NCBI GenBank assembly: GCA_903826185.1
Contig: CAIKDL010000035.1
Coordinates: 1 to 5,553 of the forward strand
Source of the DNA: an uncultured bacterium
GTDB lineage: Bacteria; Patescibacteriota; Minisyncoccia; Phycocordibacterales; PALSA-1337
DNA length: 5,553 nt
Reading direction: 5' to 3'
Position numbers and translations under genes: made by a program. Numbering within the stretch: the stretch's first letter is position 1; each line of letters starts with the position of its first letter. The notes beneath the pieces were generated by a model. The model saw only the letters and a program-made list of their open reading frames with translations. It was not told the origin of the DNA and did no database searches. Positions 1 through 4,218 of this stretch are shown here, piece by piece.

Positions 1-87
1 CCTCCCCGAAGCGTATCGCCGCCACGCCACGTCTTTCATCGCTTTTTCTAGCCAAGGCATCCACCATACGCCCTTATATTTCCCATT
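1..87 (-). rRNA. rrl: 23S ribosomal RNA, 5' end (partial, runs off the left edge)
   Basis: Read on the minus strand, 76-53 gives AAGGGCGTATGGTGGATGCC, followed by TTGGC and GCGATGAAAGACGTGGC. This is the highly conserved 5' end of bacterial 23S rRNA (compare the B. subtilis AAAGGGCGCACGGTGGATGCC region). The mature 5' end is placed near 87 by analogy with the ~11 bases that precede this block in B. subtilis; it could be off by several bases. Only about 87 nt of the ~3 kb gene are present, so introns or insertions, which are common in CPR 23S genes, cannot be assessed. No 16S 3' end or tRNA lies upstream on the same strand in this window. The 23S identity is certain; the exact end is not. Confidence 0.95.
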
Positions 88-336
88 AGGAAATCTAAGA
101 ACCGCTTGTTACTTACCTACATTACTTACTTTACAAAGTCACGTCATAACCAAATTCATCCACCGCTGGGCGAAGTCGGTTTTAACGGACTTACTAACTT
201 GAAGTATGAAGTTTTCAATGTCCCGTCGTTCTGAAAAGAAAAACCGCTTCATTGAGCGGCTACAGGTCACGCCGAAATCGCTTCGGTATGGCTATGGCCG
301 CAAGTTATAGCGATAATTCATAATAATCATTCCGTG
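88..336 (-). other. 23S rRNA leader / precursor 5' region
   Basis: This ~250-nt stretch separates the rRNA promoter from mature 23S. Minus-strand 222-210 reads GACATTGAAAACT, which resembles the boxA-like block (TGCTCTTTGAAAACT) seen in Firmicutes rrn leaders and 16S-23S spacers. So this segment looks like the 23S-proximal half of a normal spacer, now attached to a promoter. A short hairpin pairs AAGTC with GACTT around 196-177, and an 8-base direct repeat TTACTTAC (plus strand) occurs at 109-116 and 122-129. No tRNA, 5S gene or ORF was found in it. The 3' partner of the 23S processing stem would lie outside the window. Confidence 0.6.
231..260 (-). terminator. Terminator-like hairpin inside the 23S leader, with a competing pseudoknot helix
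   Basis: On the minus strand CCGCT (259-255) pairs with AGCGG (248-244) across a 6-nt loop and is followed by TTTTTCTTTT, the form of a short rho-independent terminator. GCCGC (260-256), which overlaps the 5' arm, can instead pair with GCGGC (301-297). That segment sits in the loop of an upstream hairpin, GCTAT (311-307) with ATAGC (295-291), so the alternative pairing is an H-type pseudoknot. A third small hairpin pairs CCGAA with TTCGG near 287-273. The helices are seen in the sequence; an attenuator or small-RNA role is inference. Confidence 0.45.
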
Positions 337-342
337 CGCATA

Positions 343-370
343 AGTATACTTGTAGGCAAAAAAATGTCAA
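343..370 (-). promoter_or_regulatory. Sigma70-type promoter for the 23S rRNA transcript
   Basis: Minus-strand TTGACA (370-365, perfect -35) is followed after 16 bases by TATACT (348-343, 5 of 6 matches to TATAAT). Transcription should start near 336-337. It is the best promoter match in the window. It lies between the terminator of the upstream gene and the 23S leader, as expected for a directly transcribed rRNA gene. Confidence 0.8.
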
Positions 371-393
371 GCGTTTTAGAGGCTCGGCCAAAC

Positions 394-402
394 TGTGGAT
401 AA
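394..402 (-). promoter_or_regulatory. Single perfect DnaA box
   Basis: Minus-strand TTATCCACA is an exact match to the high-affinity DnaA box. It sits about 24 bp upstream of the -35 of the 23S promoter, roughly -58 to -66 from the predicted start. No cluster of boxes or AT-rich unwinding element surrounds it, so it is not an origin. It could couple rRNA transcription to DnaA, or be chance: an exact 9-mer on either strand is expected about 0.04 times in a window this long. Confidence 0.45.
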
Positions 403-423
403 GATGGGGGTAAGTTCATGAGC

Positions 424-460
424 AAAATAAAAAACTCGTCCATCATTTCTAATGAACGAG
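424..460 (-). terminator. Rho-independent terminator of the 200-aa gene
   Basis: On the minus strand CTCGTTCAT (460-452) pairs with ATGGACGAG (443-435), a 9-bp stem with one G-U pair, followed by TTTTTTATTTT. It lies 28 bases after the stop codon of the 488-1090 gene. It separates that gene from the rRNA promoter, so the 23S gene is not simply read from it. Confidence 0.85.
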
Positions 461-487
461 CTGGGAAACGAACAAATAAAGTCGGGG

Positions 488-1090
488 TTAATTTGATAGT
501 TTGGCCACAATATCCGTAGGCCAAGGATACACTCCCGCTTTGATGGCCTCCAAAATATACTTGGCCGGCTGTTCCGCGCCTTCAATGTCAGATTCATCAA
601 GGGATGATCTGAGCCAAGGAAGTTCAGTTGATGGAAGCAGCATGAAGCGGCCGATGAGGTAGAGATCCTTCGAAGACAGTGTCTTCAAATCCACTGCCCC
701 GACAAGGTCAATCAACCATTTACGCAAACCCCGGGCCTTTGACACTCGACTGGTCCAGCACCAATCGTAGTCAGTAAATTTGGCGGTGATAAAGACCGCA
801 TCAAGGATCAGCAAATGTATCGGCTGATATTCTGGTATGCGATCCATATCCAGATTACTGGTTTCATCGAGTTCGACGATGAATTGAGCCAACCCATCTT
901 CTTTCTCGATGAGCCTCGAGTATTGGATGATCTGCTGAGCATCATCAAACAAGTTTATTGCGTGCATACTCGGGTTTTGCAATTGCACCTCGCCAACGAT
1001 AAGGTGCTCAGGCAATTTAACCATGCCGTCATAGACTTTGGTCGCCAAATACCAGAGCACATAATCAAGCGCCGCCTGTTTTTTGCTCAC
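488..1090 (-). CDS. Hypothetical protein, 200 aa, unrecognised family
   Basis: I do not recognise this protein. It is predicted soluble, with no signal peptide or membrane segment, acidic in its middle (around residues 62-85) and rich in Leu, Ile and aromatic residues, including a DYDWCWTSRV stretch at 107-116. The start is GTG, supported by a GAAAGAGGT SD-like sequence 7-8 bases upstream. It is the only gene here with a convincing SD, and the only GTG start. It appears to be its own transcription unit: the membrane-protein terminator (1193-1226) lies before it and its own terminator (424-460) after it. The full-length frame, correct start signal and terminator argue for a real gene. Differing translation signals hint at a different origin from its neighbours, but this is weak. 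Function unknown. Confidence 0.75.
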   Translation of the reverse strand: MSKKQAALDYVLWYLATKVYDGMVKLPEHLIVGEVQLQNPSMHAINLFDDAQQIIQYSRLIEKEDGLAQFIVELDETSNLDMDRIPEYQPIHLLILDAVFITAKFTDYDWCWTSRVSKARGLRKWLIDLVGAVDLKTLSSKDLYLIGRFMLLPSTELPWLRSSLDESDIEGAEQPAKYILEAIKAGVYPWPTDIVAKLSN

Positions 1091-1143
1091 AGTGATAACC
1101 TCTTTCTTTTAATATGTAATTATTCTGTACACAACTGAATCTA

Positions 1144-1172
1144 GAGATATCATATTTTTGCTTATTAGTCAA
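1144..1172 (-). promoter_or_regulatory. Possible promoter of the 200-aa gene
   Basis: Minus-strand TTGACT (1172-1167) is followed after 17 bases by TATCTC (1149-1144), a poor -10. It sits between the upstream terminator and the gene, where a promoter is needed, and would give a ~48-nt leader. The -35 is good, the -10 weak. Confidence 0.35.
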
Positions 1173-1192
1173 CGTGCCGGCAAAAATCCATT

Positions 1193-1226
1193 AGAAAAAG
1201 CGACCCATCTCTGAGCCGCTTTTTCT
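1193..1226 (-). terminator. Rho-independent terminator of the TM-helix membrane protein gene
   Basis: On the minus strand AGAAAAAGCGGCTC (1226-1213) pairs with GGGTCGCTTTTTCT (1206-1193) around a 6-nt loop, ending in TTTTTCT. It begins 19 bases after the stop codon at 1246. Two inner pairs are G-U on the minus strand and become A-C mismatches on the plus strand, so the stem is selected for minus-strand RNA, although the outer 10 bp could also fold on the plus strand. Confidence 0.85.
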
Positions 1227-1245
1227 TCAAAATTTCCGTAGAAGA

Positions 1246-1944
1246 CTACTCCTTGTTCAAGACATGAGAAGCTGTCTTCTCTATCATCCTGGCGGCGACA
1301 TCCTTGCCACCAAGTCCGAAGGCCAAACCGAGGGCGAGGGCGAGACCGGCGAAGAGAGCTGTCAGGATCATTTGGATCAAGACGGCAGCAACACCGAGCT
1401 GTACCAATGCGGCTAAAATAGCAAAGATCCAGATAGACCACTTCGTGACGCGGCCCAAAAGCTCTGCTGACTGTGAGTGAGCAGCCTTTGCGCTGGCAAC
1501 GACAATCTTCTGCATGGCAGAGGCGACGATGGCAGCGACCATAAGCACCAAGACGGCGATGATGACGTTTGGTAGGTAGCTTGTGATCTGGCTCAGGAAG
1601 CTATTGACTGTATCGAGGCCGAGCAACTTCAAAGAGGCCATCAGAAACACGACGATGATAAACCACTTAACCAAAGCACCAACAAAGGCACCTGAATTGA
1701 GGTTATAACCAGCGCGCTTGACGACTTCTTCCATGCCTGCACCCTTGAGGGCTGTATCTACCTTAAGAGCACGGAACAAGCTTTCGATGAGCTTCTCTAT
1801 AAGAGCAGCCAAGACCCAACCAATCGCGAATACGATGAGGGCTATGACCAGTACTGGCACGAGCTGAATAACACCATGCCAAACATCATTAAGTATGAGG
1901 GTAAATGCATCACCCCAATTTGAGATCAACGGAATCGATATCAT
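1246..1944 (-). CDS. MscS-related TM-helix membrane protein (mechanosensitive channel-like), 232 aa
   Basis: This is an integral membrane protein of the conserved TM-helix repeat type (Pfam TM_helix family), often annotated as small-conductance mechanosensitive channel-like. About five hydrophobic helices are seen, near residues 24-50, 86-110, 124-145, 168-190 and 192-212. The last carries the Gly/Ala-rich pore-helix-like signature GLALALGLAFGLGG, followed by KDVAARMIEK, characteristic of this family. The protein ends about 20 residues later, so the cytoplasmic beta domain and C-terminal cage of true MscS are absent. It probably forms a small channel or membrane scaffold; gating by tension is not shown. 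The ATG start has no SD. A 42-nt AT-rich leader follows an extended -10 overlapping the regulator's stop codon. The regulator gene lies 49 bp upstream on the same strand, so the two may be co-transcribed. Confidence 0.85.
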   Translation of the reverse strand: MISIPLISNWGDAFTLILNDVWHGVIQLVPVLVIALIVFAIGWVLAALIEKLIESLFRALKVDTALKGAGMEEVVKRAGYNLNSGAFVGALVKWFIIVVFLMASLKLLGLDTVNSFLSQITSYLPNVIIAVLVLMVAAIVASAMQKIVVASAKAAHSQSAELLGRVTKWSIWIFAILAALVQLGVAAVLIQMILTALFAGLALALGLAFGLGGKDVAARMIEKTASHVLNKE

Positions 1945-1960
1945 ATATTTATGTGAACTT

Positions 1961-1986
1961 TAATGCTAATAATTAACGCTAATAAT
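1961..1986. repeat. 13-bp tandem direct repeat in the leader of the TM-helix gene
   Basis: TAATGCTAATAAT (1961-1973) is followed directly by TAACGCTAATAAT (1974-1986), with one mismatch. The pair lies just downstream of the predicted transcription start of the membrane protein gene and directly after the gene for a DNA-binding protein. It could be an operator, but simple AT-rich duplication is also possible. Confidence 0.6.
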
Positions 1987-1992
1987 GGAGTA

Positions 1993-2001
1993 ATTATACC
2001 A
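1993..2001 (-). promoter_or_regulatory. Extended -10 promoter of the TM-helix gene, overlapping the regulator's stop codon
   Basis: The minus strand reads TGGTATAAT (2001-1993): a perfect TATAAT with the TGn extension. The TAA stop of the regulator (1996-1994) lies inside it. No good -35 is visible at 16-18 bp, which is normal for extended -10 promoters. The start would be near 1986-1987. Confidence 0.5.
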
Positions 2002-2614
2002 CGTTAAGCTTGTCGATGAGAGTGACATGTGGATAGTCCAAAATGTCACGTACTAGGCGGTCGTGAATACCTAGACGATATTCAAAATCCTGAGTATCGA
2101 AAGCAGAATAAGATATTTCCTTACCGATCTCAGCCTCGATGTTCTTTATTATGGATTCTATCTTGGAGAGGTTTAGTTCCTCGCCAACGACTAGCAGGTC
2201 CACTCGCGAATCCCAATTTTGAATGAAAACACCAGCTGCCACCAAATACTTGATCCTTCCAGCAGAGGCGAAGCATTTTGTGAGCGATTCGTCGGCTTGG
2301 ATACTAGCGACAGTTAACAAAGTCTTGAGCGGATTTAGATATGGGAATTTTTCGTTCAATATATAACCATCACCTTTGAGTTTCTTTGCCACAACAGACT
2401 TTCCATGTTTAACCTGGATCTCTTTTGTAATCTTGCGCCTTCGGATGAGATCGGCTTTCATGAGCGTGTTCAGTTCCCTCTTCACTGTGCTCGTCGAACA
2501 CTTACTTCTGACAGCAACTTCCCTTGAGAAGAATGGGATACCTTGATTGAAAAGAAAAAGGCGGATAATTCTGACTTTAGCTTCGCTACCGAACAGTGCA
2601 GTAAGTGTGTCCAT
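1994..2614 (-). CDS. Winged-helix transcriptional regulator with degenerate nucleotidyltransferase-like domain, 206 aa
   Basis: Residues 1-85 form a winged helix-turn-helix DNA-binding domain. It opens LTALFGSEAKVRIIRLFLFN, typical of small CPR/archaeal regulators. The helix-turn-helix spans about 29-57 (FSREVAVRSKCSTSTVKREL, then the LMKADLI turn), followed by a basic wing (RRRKITKEIQVKHGK). Residues 112-200 resemble the minimal nucleotidyltransferase fold: SRVDLLVVGEELNLSKIESI, then a GKEISYSAFDTQDFEYR segment and a final hydrophobic strand, HVTLID. The catalytic GSxxxG...SDxD signature is degraded: the Gly-Ser is missing and the first Asp is Arg in SRVD. It is therefore probably a sensing or structural domain rather than an enzyme. 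The ATG start has no SD. The gene is divergent from rplJ across 322 bp and precedes the membrane protein by 49 bp, a possible target or operon partner. Confidence 0.8.
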   Translation of the reverse strand: MDTLTALFGSEAKVRIIRLFLFNQGIPFFSREVAVRSKCSTSTVKRELNTLMKADLIRRRKITKEIQVKHGKSVVAKKLKGDGYILNEKFPYLNPLKTLLTVASIQADESLTKCFASAGRIKYLVAAGVFIQNWDSRVDLLVVGEELNLSKIESIIKNIEAEIGKEISYSAFDTQDFEYRLGIHDRLVRDILDYPHVTLIDKLNVV

Positions 2615-2674
2615 GGTGGTATGTGATGATGAGTAGAATTTTTATTAATAAGTATTGGCTTTGTTATGGGGTGC

Positions 2675-2683
2675 ATTTTAACA
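2675..2683 (-). promoter_or_regulatory. Possible extended -10 promoter of the regulator gene
   Basis: Minus-strand TGTTAAAAT matches TGn-TATAAT with one mismatch and would give a ~54-nt leader. There is no clear -35. The rest of 2615-2760 is intergenic with no gene seen. On the plus strand only a poor rplJ promoter candidate is visible, TTGCGC at 2729-2734 with TAATCA at 2751. Confidence 0.3.
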
Positions 2684-2760
2684 GAAAGACCCCAAATATG
2701 CATCAGACTCATCATAACCGCCCAGGCTTGCGCCGTAGCCATTTTTATGTAATCATCTTA

Positions 2761-2936
2761 GCCAAGGCCCAAAGACAGAAGGCGCGCCAGCCGTAATGCA
2801 AAACTGCGTTATGACCGGCAATAAGACCTTCCGAGGTATACACCGAATCTCTGGCCTTTTATAAAGGTCGAAAATAACAACATCAAATGAGGGCGAGATT
2901 CGTCTCGCACCTTTTATTTGAAATTACAAAAACACA
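2761..2936 (+). promoter_or_regulatory. rplJ (L10) mRNA leader with attenuator architecture
   Basis: This is the leader before rplJ. In many bacteria an L10-L12 complex binds such a leader (Rfam L10_leader) to repress its own operon. Helices seen: AAGGCC (2764-2769) with GGCCTT (2853-2858); an enclosed hairpin of GCCG (2790-2793) with CGGC (2816-2819), capped by TAATGCA/TGCGTTA around an AAAC loop; and ACCT/AGGT with a TCCG loop (2826-2837). CGAATCTC (2844-2851) is perfectly complementary to GAGATTCG (2895-2902), which lies in the terminator, so the two structures are mutually exclusive. A second competition exists, since GGCCTTT can also pair with AAAGGTC (2863-2869). The kink-turn typical of L10 leaders is not convincingly identified. 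No SD precedes the ATG. Confidence 0.7.
2890..2919 (+). terminator. Attenuator terminator upstream of rplJ
   Basis: GCGAGA (2893-2898) and TCTCGC (2903-2908) form a perfect 6-bp stem capped by a TTCG tetraloop. It is extended by AGG/CCT past one bulged A, and followed by TTTTATTT. It ends 17 bases before the rplJ ATG, so it can only act as a leader terminator for this operon. Confidence 0.8.
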
Positions 2937-3425
2937 ATGGCACGTACAAAAACACAAAAGAAAGAGATCATCGAAAAGCTCTCGAAGATCATGGGTGACG
3001 CAAAGTCGCTCGTCTTCGTCAATTTCCATGGTCTCAAAGTGCTAGATGCCACAGCAATGCGCCGCGCCATGAAAAAGGACGGTGTTAGCTATTTCGTCGC
3101 AAAGAAGTCTTTGACCGAAATCGCCTTGGCTGGCAAGAAGTATTCAGGAACTATGCCTCAGCTTATCGGAGAATCCGGTATCGCTTACAGCACAGACTTG
3201 ATAGCTCCCGCTCGCAACGTCTACGAATTTCAAAAGAAATTCAAGGACCAGGTCAATATCGTCGGTGGAGTCTTCGATGGTGCTTACATGGATAAGAATG
3301 GCATGATCGCCATTGCCTCCATTCCATCTCTCGACACCCTGCGCGGCATGTTCGTCAATGTCATCAATTCTCCTATTCAAGGATTTGTCATGGCACTTGA
3401 TCAGATAGCAAAGAAGAAAAATTAA
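2937..3425 (+). CDS. rplJ: 50S ribosomal protein L10
   Basis: L10 (uL10) forms the base of the ribosomal stalk: its N-terminal domain binds 23S rRNA with L11, and its C-terminal helix carries L7/L12 dimers, which recruit translation GTPases. At 162 aa it is slightly shorter than typical L10. The N-terminal half shows the family pattern: a MARTKTQKKE start, SLVFVNFHGLKV at 24-35, then the MRRAMKKDGVSYFVAKKSL core at 41-59. The C-terminal segment LRGMFVNVINSPIQGFVMAL (135-154) is the linker and L12-binding helix region. The ATG at 2937 starts at the conserved N terminus but has no SD, only an A-rich AAAAACACA stretch. It is first in an operon with rplL 18 bp downstream, and is probably autoregulated through its leader. 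The rplK-rplA genes often found upstream are absent; a divergent regulator is there instead. Confidence 0.96.
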   Translation: MARTKTQKKEIIEKLSKIMGDAKSLVFVNFHGLKVLDATAMRRAMKKDGVSYFVAKKSLTEIALAGKKYSGTMPQLIGESGIAYSTDLIAPARNVYEFQKKFKDQVNIVGGVFDGAYMDKNGMIAIASIPSLDTLRGMFVNVINSPIQGFVMALDQIAKKKN

Positions 3426-3443
3426 CAATTAATTAATAAAAAC

Positions 3444-3836
3444 ATGGAACCTACAAATGTTGAGATCCCTGCAAAGTTCAAGACTCTCGTCGAATCGATC
3501 GAGAAGATGTCAGTATTAGACTTAAATGAGCTCGTAAAGTTGCTCGAGAAGAAATTTGGTGTCTCGGCCGCAGCCGTCGCTGTCGCCGCCGCTCCTGCCG
3601 CTGGCGCCGCCGCTGGTGAGGAAAAGACTGTCTTCGCCGTTCACTTGGCTGCAGTTGGTGAACAAAAGATCGCCGTCATCAAGGTCGTCAAGGAAGTCTT
3701 GGCCCTTGGTCTCAAGGAAGCTAAGGACCTCGTCGATGGAGCTCCTGCCCTTCTCAAGGATGGCATGAAGAAAGAAGAGGCTGATGCCTTCAAGAAGCAG
3801 ATCGAAGCTGCTGGAGGTAAGGTCGAGTTGAAATAA
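3444..3836 (+). CDS. rplL: 50S ribosomal protein L7/L12
   Basis: L7/L12 (bL12) is the multi-copy stalk protein that binds elongation factors and stimulates their GTPase activity. At 130 aa it is slightly longer than the usual 120-125. The N-terminal dimerisation and L10-binding helices span about 11-40 (KFKTLVESIEKMSVLDLNEL, then VKLLEKKFGV). An Ala/Pro/Gly-rich flexible hinge follows (41-60). The C-terminal factor-binding domain (61-130) contains the hallmark KIAVIKVVKEVLALGLKEAK, then DLVDGAP, and ends in GGKVELK. The extra length is a short N-terminal tail (MEPTNVEIPA). The ATG has no SD; the AT-rich 18-nt gap after rplJ suggests co-transcription. A strong terminator follows at 3871-3905. 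Confidence 0.97.
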   Translation: MEPTNVEIPAKFKTLVESIEKMSVLDLNELVKLLEKKFGVSAAAVAVAAAPAAGAAAGEEKTVFAVHLAAVGEQKIAVIKVVKEVLALGLKEAKDLVDGAPALLKDGMKKEEADAFKKQIEAAGGKVELK

Positions 3837-3870
3837 TAAACACTAATCGCAAGTCACGCTCAAGCGCGTA

Positions 3871-3905
3871 AAAAAGAAATACCCCCGCAAGGGGTTTTCT
3901 TTTTG
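3871..3905. terminator. Rho-independent terminator of rplJ-rplL (likely bidirectional)
   Basis: ACCCC (3881-3885) pairs with GGGGT (3891-3895) around CGCAA. Past one bulged T the stem continues with AAAAAGAAA (3871-3879) pairing to TTTTCTTTT (3896-3904). The plus-strand T run ends the rplL transcript 35 bases after its stop. The complementary T run on the minus strand (TATTTCTTTTTT) would also stop transcripts that escape the ncRNA terminator. Confidence 0.9.
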
Positions 3906-3920
3906 TATCGAAGAATGCCA

Positions 3921-3952
3921 ATAAAAAAAGCGCCTCACTGGAAATGGGCGCT
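3921..3952 (-). terminator. Rho-independent terminator of the candidate ncRNA
   Basis: On the minus strand AGCGCC (3952-3947) pairs perfectly with GGCGCT (3934-3929) around a 12-nt loop and is followed by TTTTTTATT. It directly abuts the ncRNA closing helix (3953). No protein gene ends nearby on this strand; the closest stop is about 265 bases upstream. Confidence 0.85.
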
Positions 3953-4167
3953 AGTGGTCAGGCCTGCTTCGGAGCAGGCTTGGTCCTACGACTGCCTCGA
4001 TTCGTACGCCCAGCAAGTTGGCTGGCCTAGCCGATTGCTTAGGCACGGTCGAAACAGTTTGGCAGATAGGTTATCCCCATTTACGCCACCTCCTGATAAC
4101 CAGACTGGGCGCAAGGTGTTCAATGTACCCACCCGACCTACACATCCTGTCGGGAAGCATAACCACT
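3921..4167 (-). ncRNA. Candidate structured non-coding RNA, ~245 nt, no recognised family
   Basis: A complete RNA gene is seen: promoter (4174-4201), structured body and terminator (3921-3952). On the minus strand AGTGGTTA (4167-4160) pairs with TGACCACT (3960-3953), closing the whole body; the predicted start base is the first base of this helix. Inside are CCCGAC/GTCGGG (4154-4149 with 4137-4132); a long-range 9-bp helix TGCGCCCAG/CTGGGCGTA (4113-4105 with 4013-4005); within it GGTTATC/GATAACC (4101-4095 with 4075-4069, 19-nt purine-rich loop) and GCCTAAGC/GCTAGGC (4044-4037 with 4031-4025, one bulge); then GCCTGCT/AGCAGGC with a CCGA loop (3979-3962). CTGCC (4065-4061) may form a pseudoknot with GGCAG (3996-3992). 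No convincing ORF is present. It lacks the signatures of RNase P, tmRNA, SRP RNA, 6S RNA and common riboswitches. Its function is unknown. Confidence 0.65.
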
Positions 4168-4173
4168 TGTTAG

Positions 4174-4201
4174 AAGTTACCATTTACACTTTAAAAGTCA
4201 A
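4174..4201 (-). promoter_or_regulatory. Sigma70-type promoter of the candidate ncRNA
   Basis: Minus-strand TTGACT (4201-4196, 5 of 6) is followed after 16 bases by TAACTT (4179-4174), preceded by TGG as an extended -10. The -10 keeps the key T, A and final T but misses three positions. Standard spacing puts the start at 4167, the first base of the RNA's closing helix, an independent agreement that strengthens both calls. Confidence 0.6.
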
Positions 4202-4218
4202 CGAAGAGCCCAAAATGA

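Noticed and set aside
109..129. 8-bp direct repeat TTACTTAC in the 23S leader as a CRISPR or attachment site
   Set aside because: There are only two short AT-rich copies 13 bp apart, with no further units, spacers or integrase gene.
255..307. GCGGCCATAGC on the minus strand, like the start of 5S rRNA
   Set aside because: Only about 50 nt follow before the hairpin and T run, and the conserved 5S interior and 3' closing strand are absent.
2790..2819. Kink-turn in the rplJ leader
   Set aside because: The hairpin has unpaired TGAC on one side only, and tandem G-A pairs cannot be assigned, so I did not claim a kink-turn although the family usually has one.
4001..4009. GTACGAATC on the minus strand, resembling a tRNA T-loop (GTTCGAATC)
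   Set aside because: The flanking bases do not form a 5-bp T-stem and no acceptor, D or anticodon arms fit around it; part of it pairs in a long-range ncRNA helix instead.
4050..4058. GTTTCGACC on the minus strand, resembling the tmRNA 5' motif
   Set aside because: It lies mid-molecule, with no matching tRNA-like T-arm, CCA end or tag reading frame. The order is wrong for both standard and permuted tmRNA.
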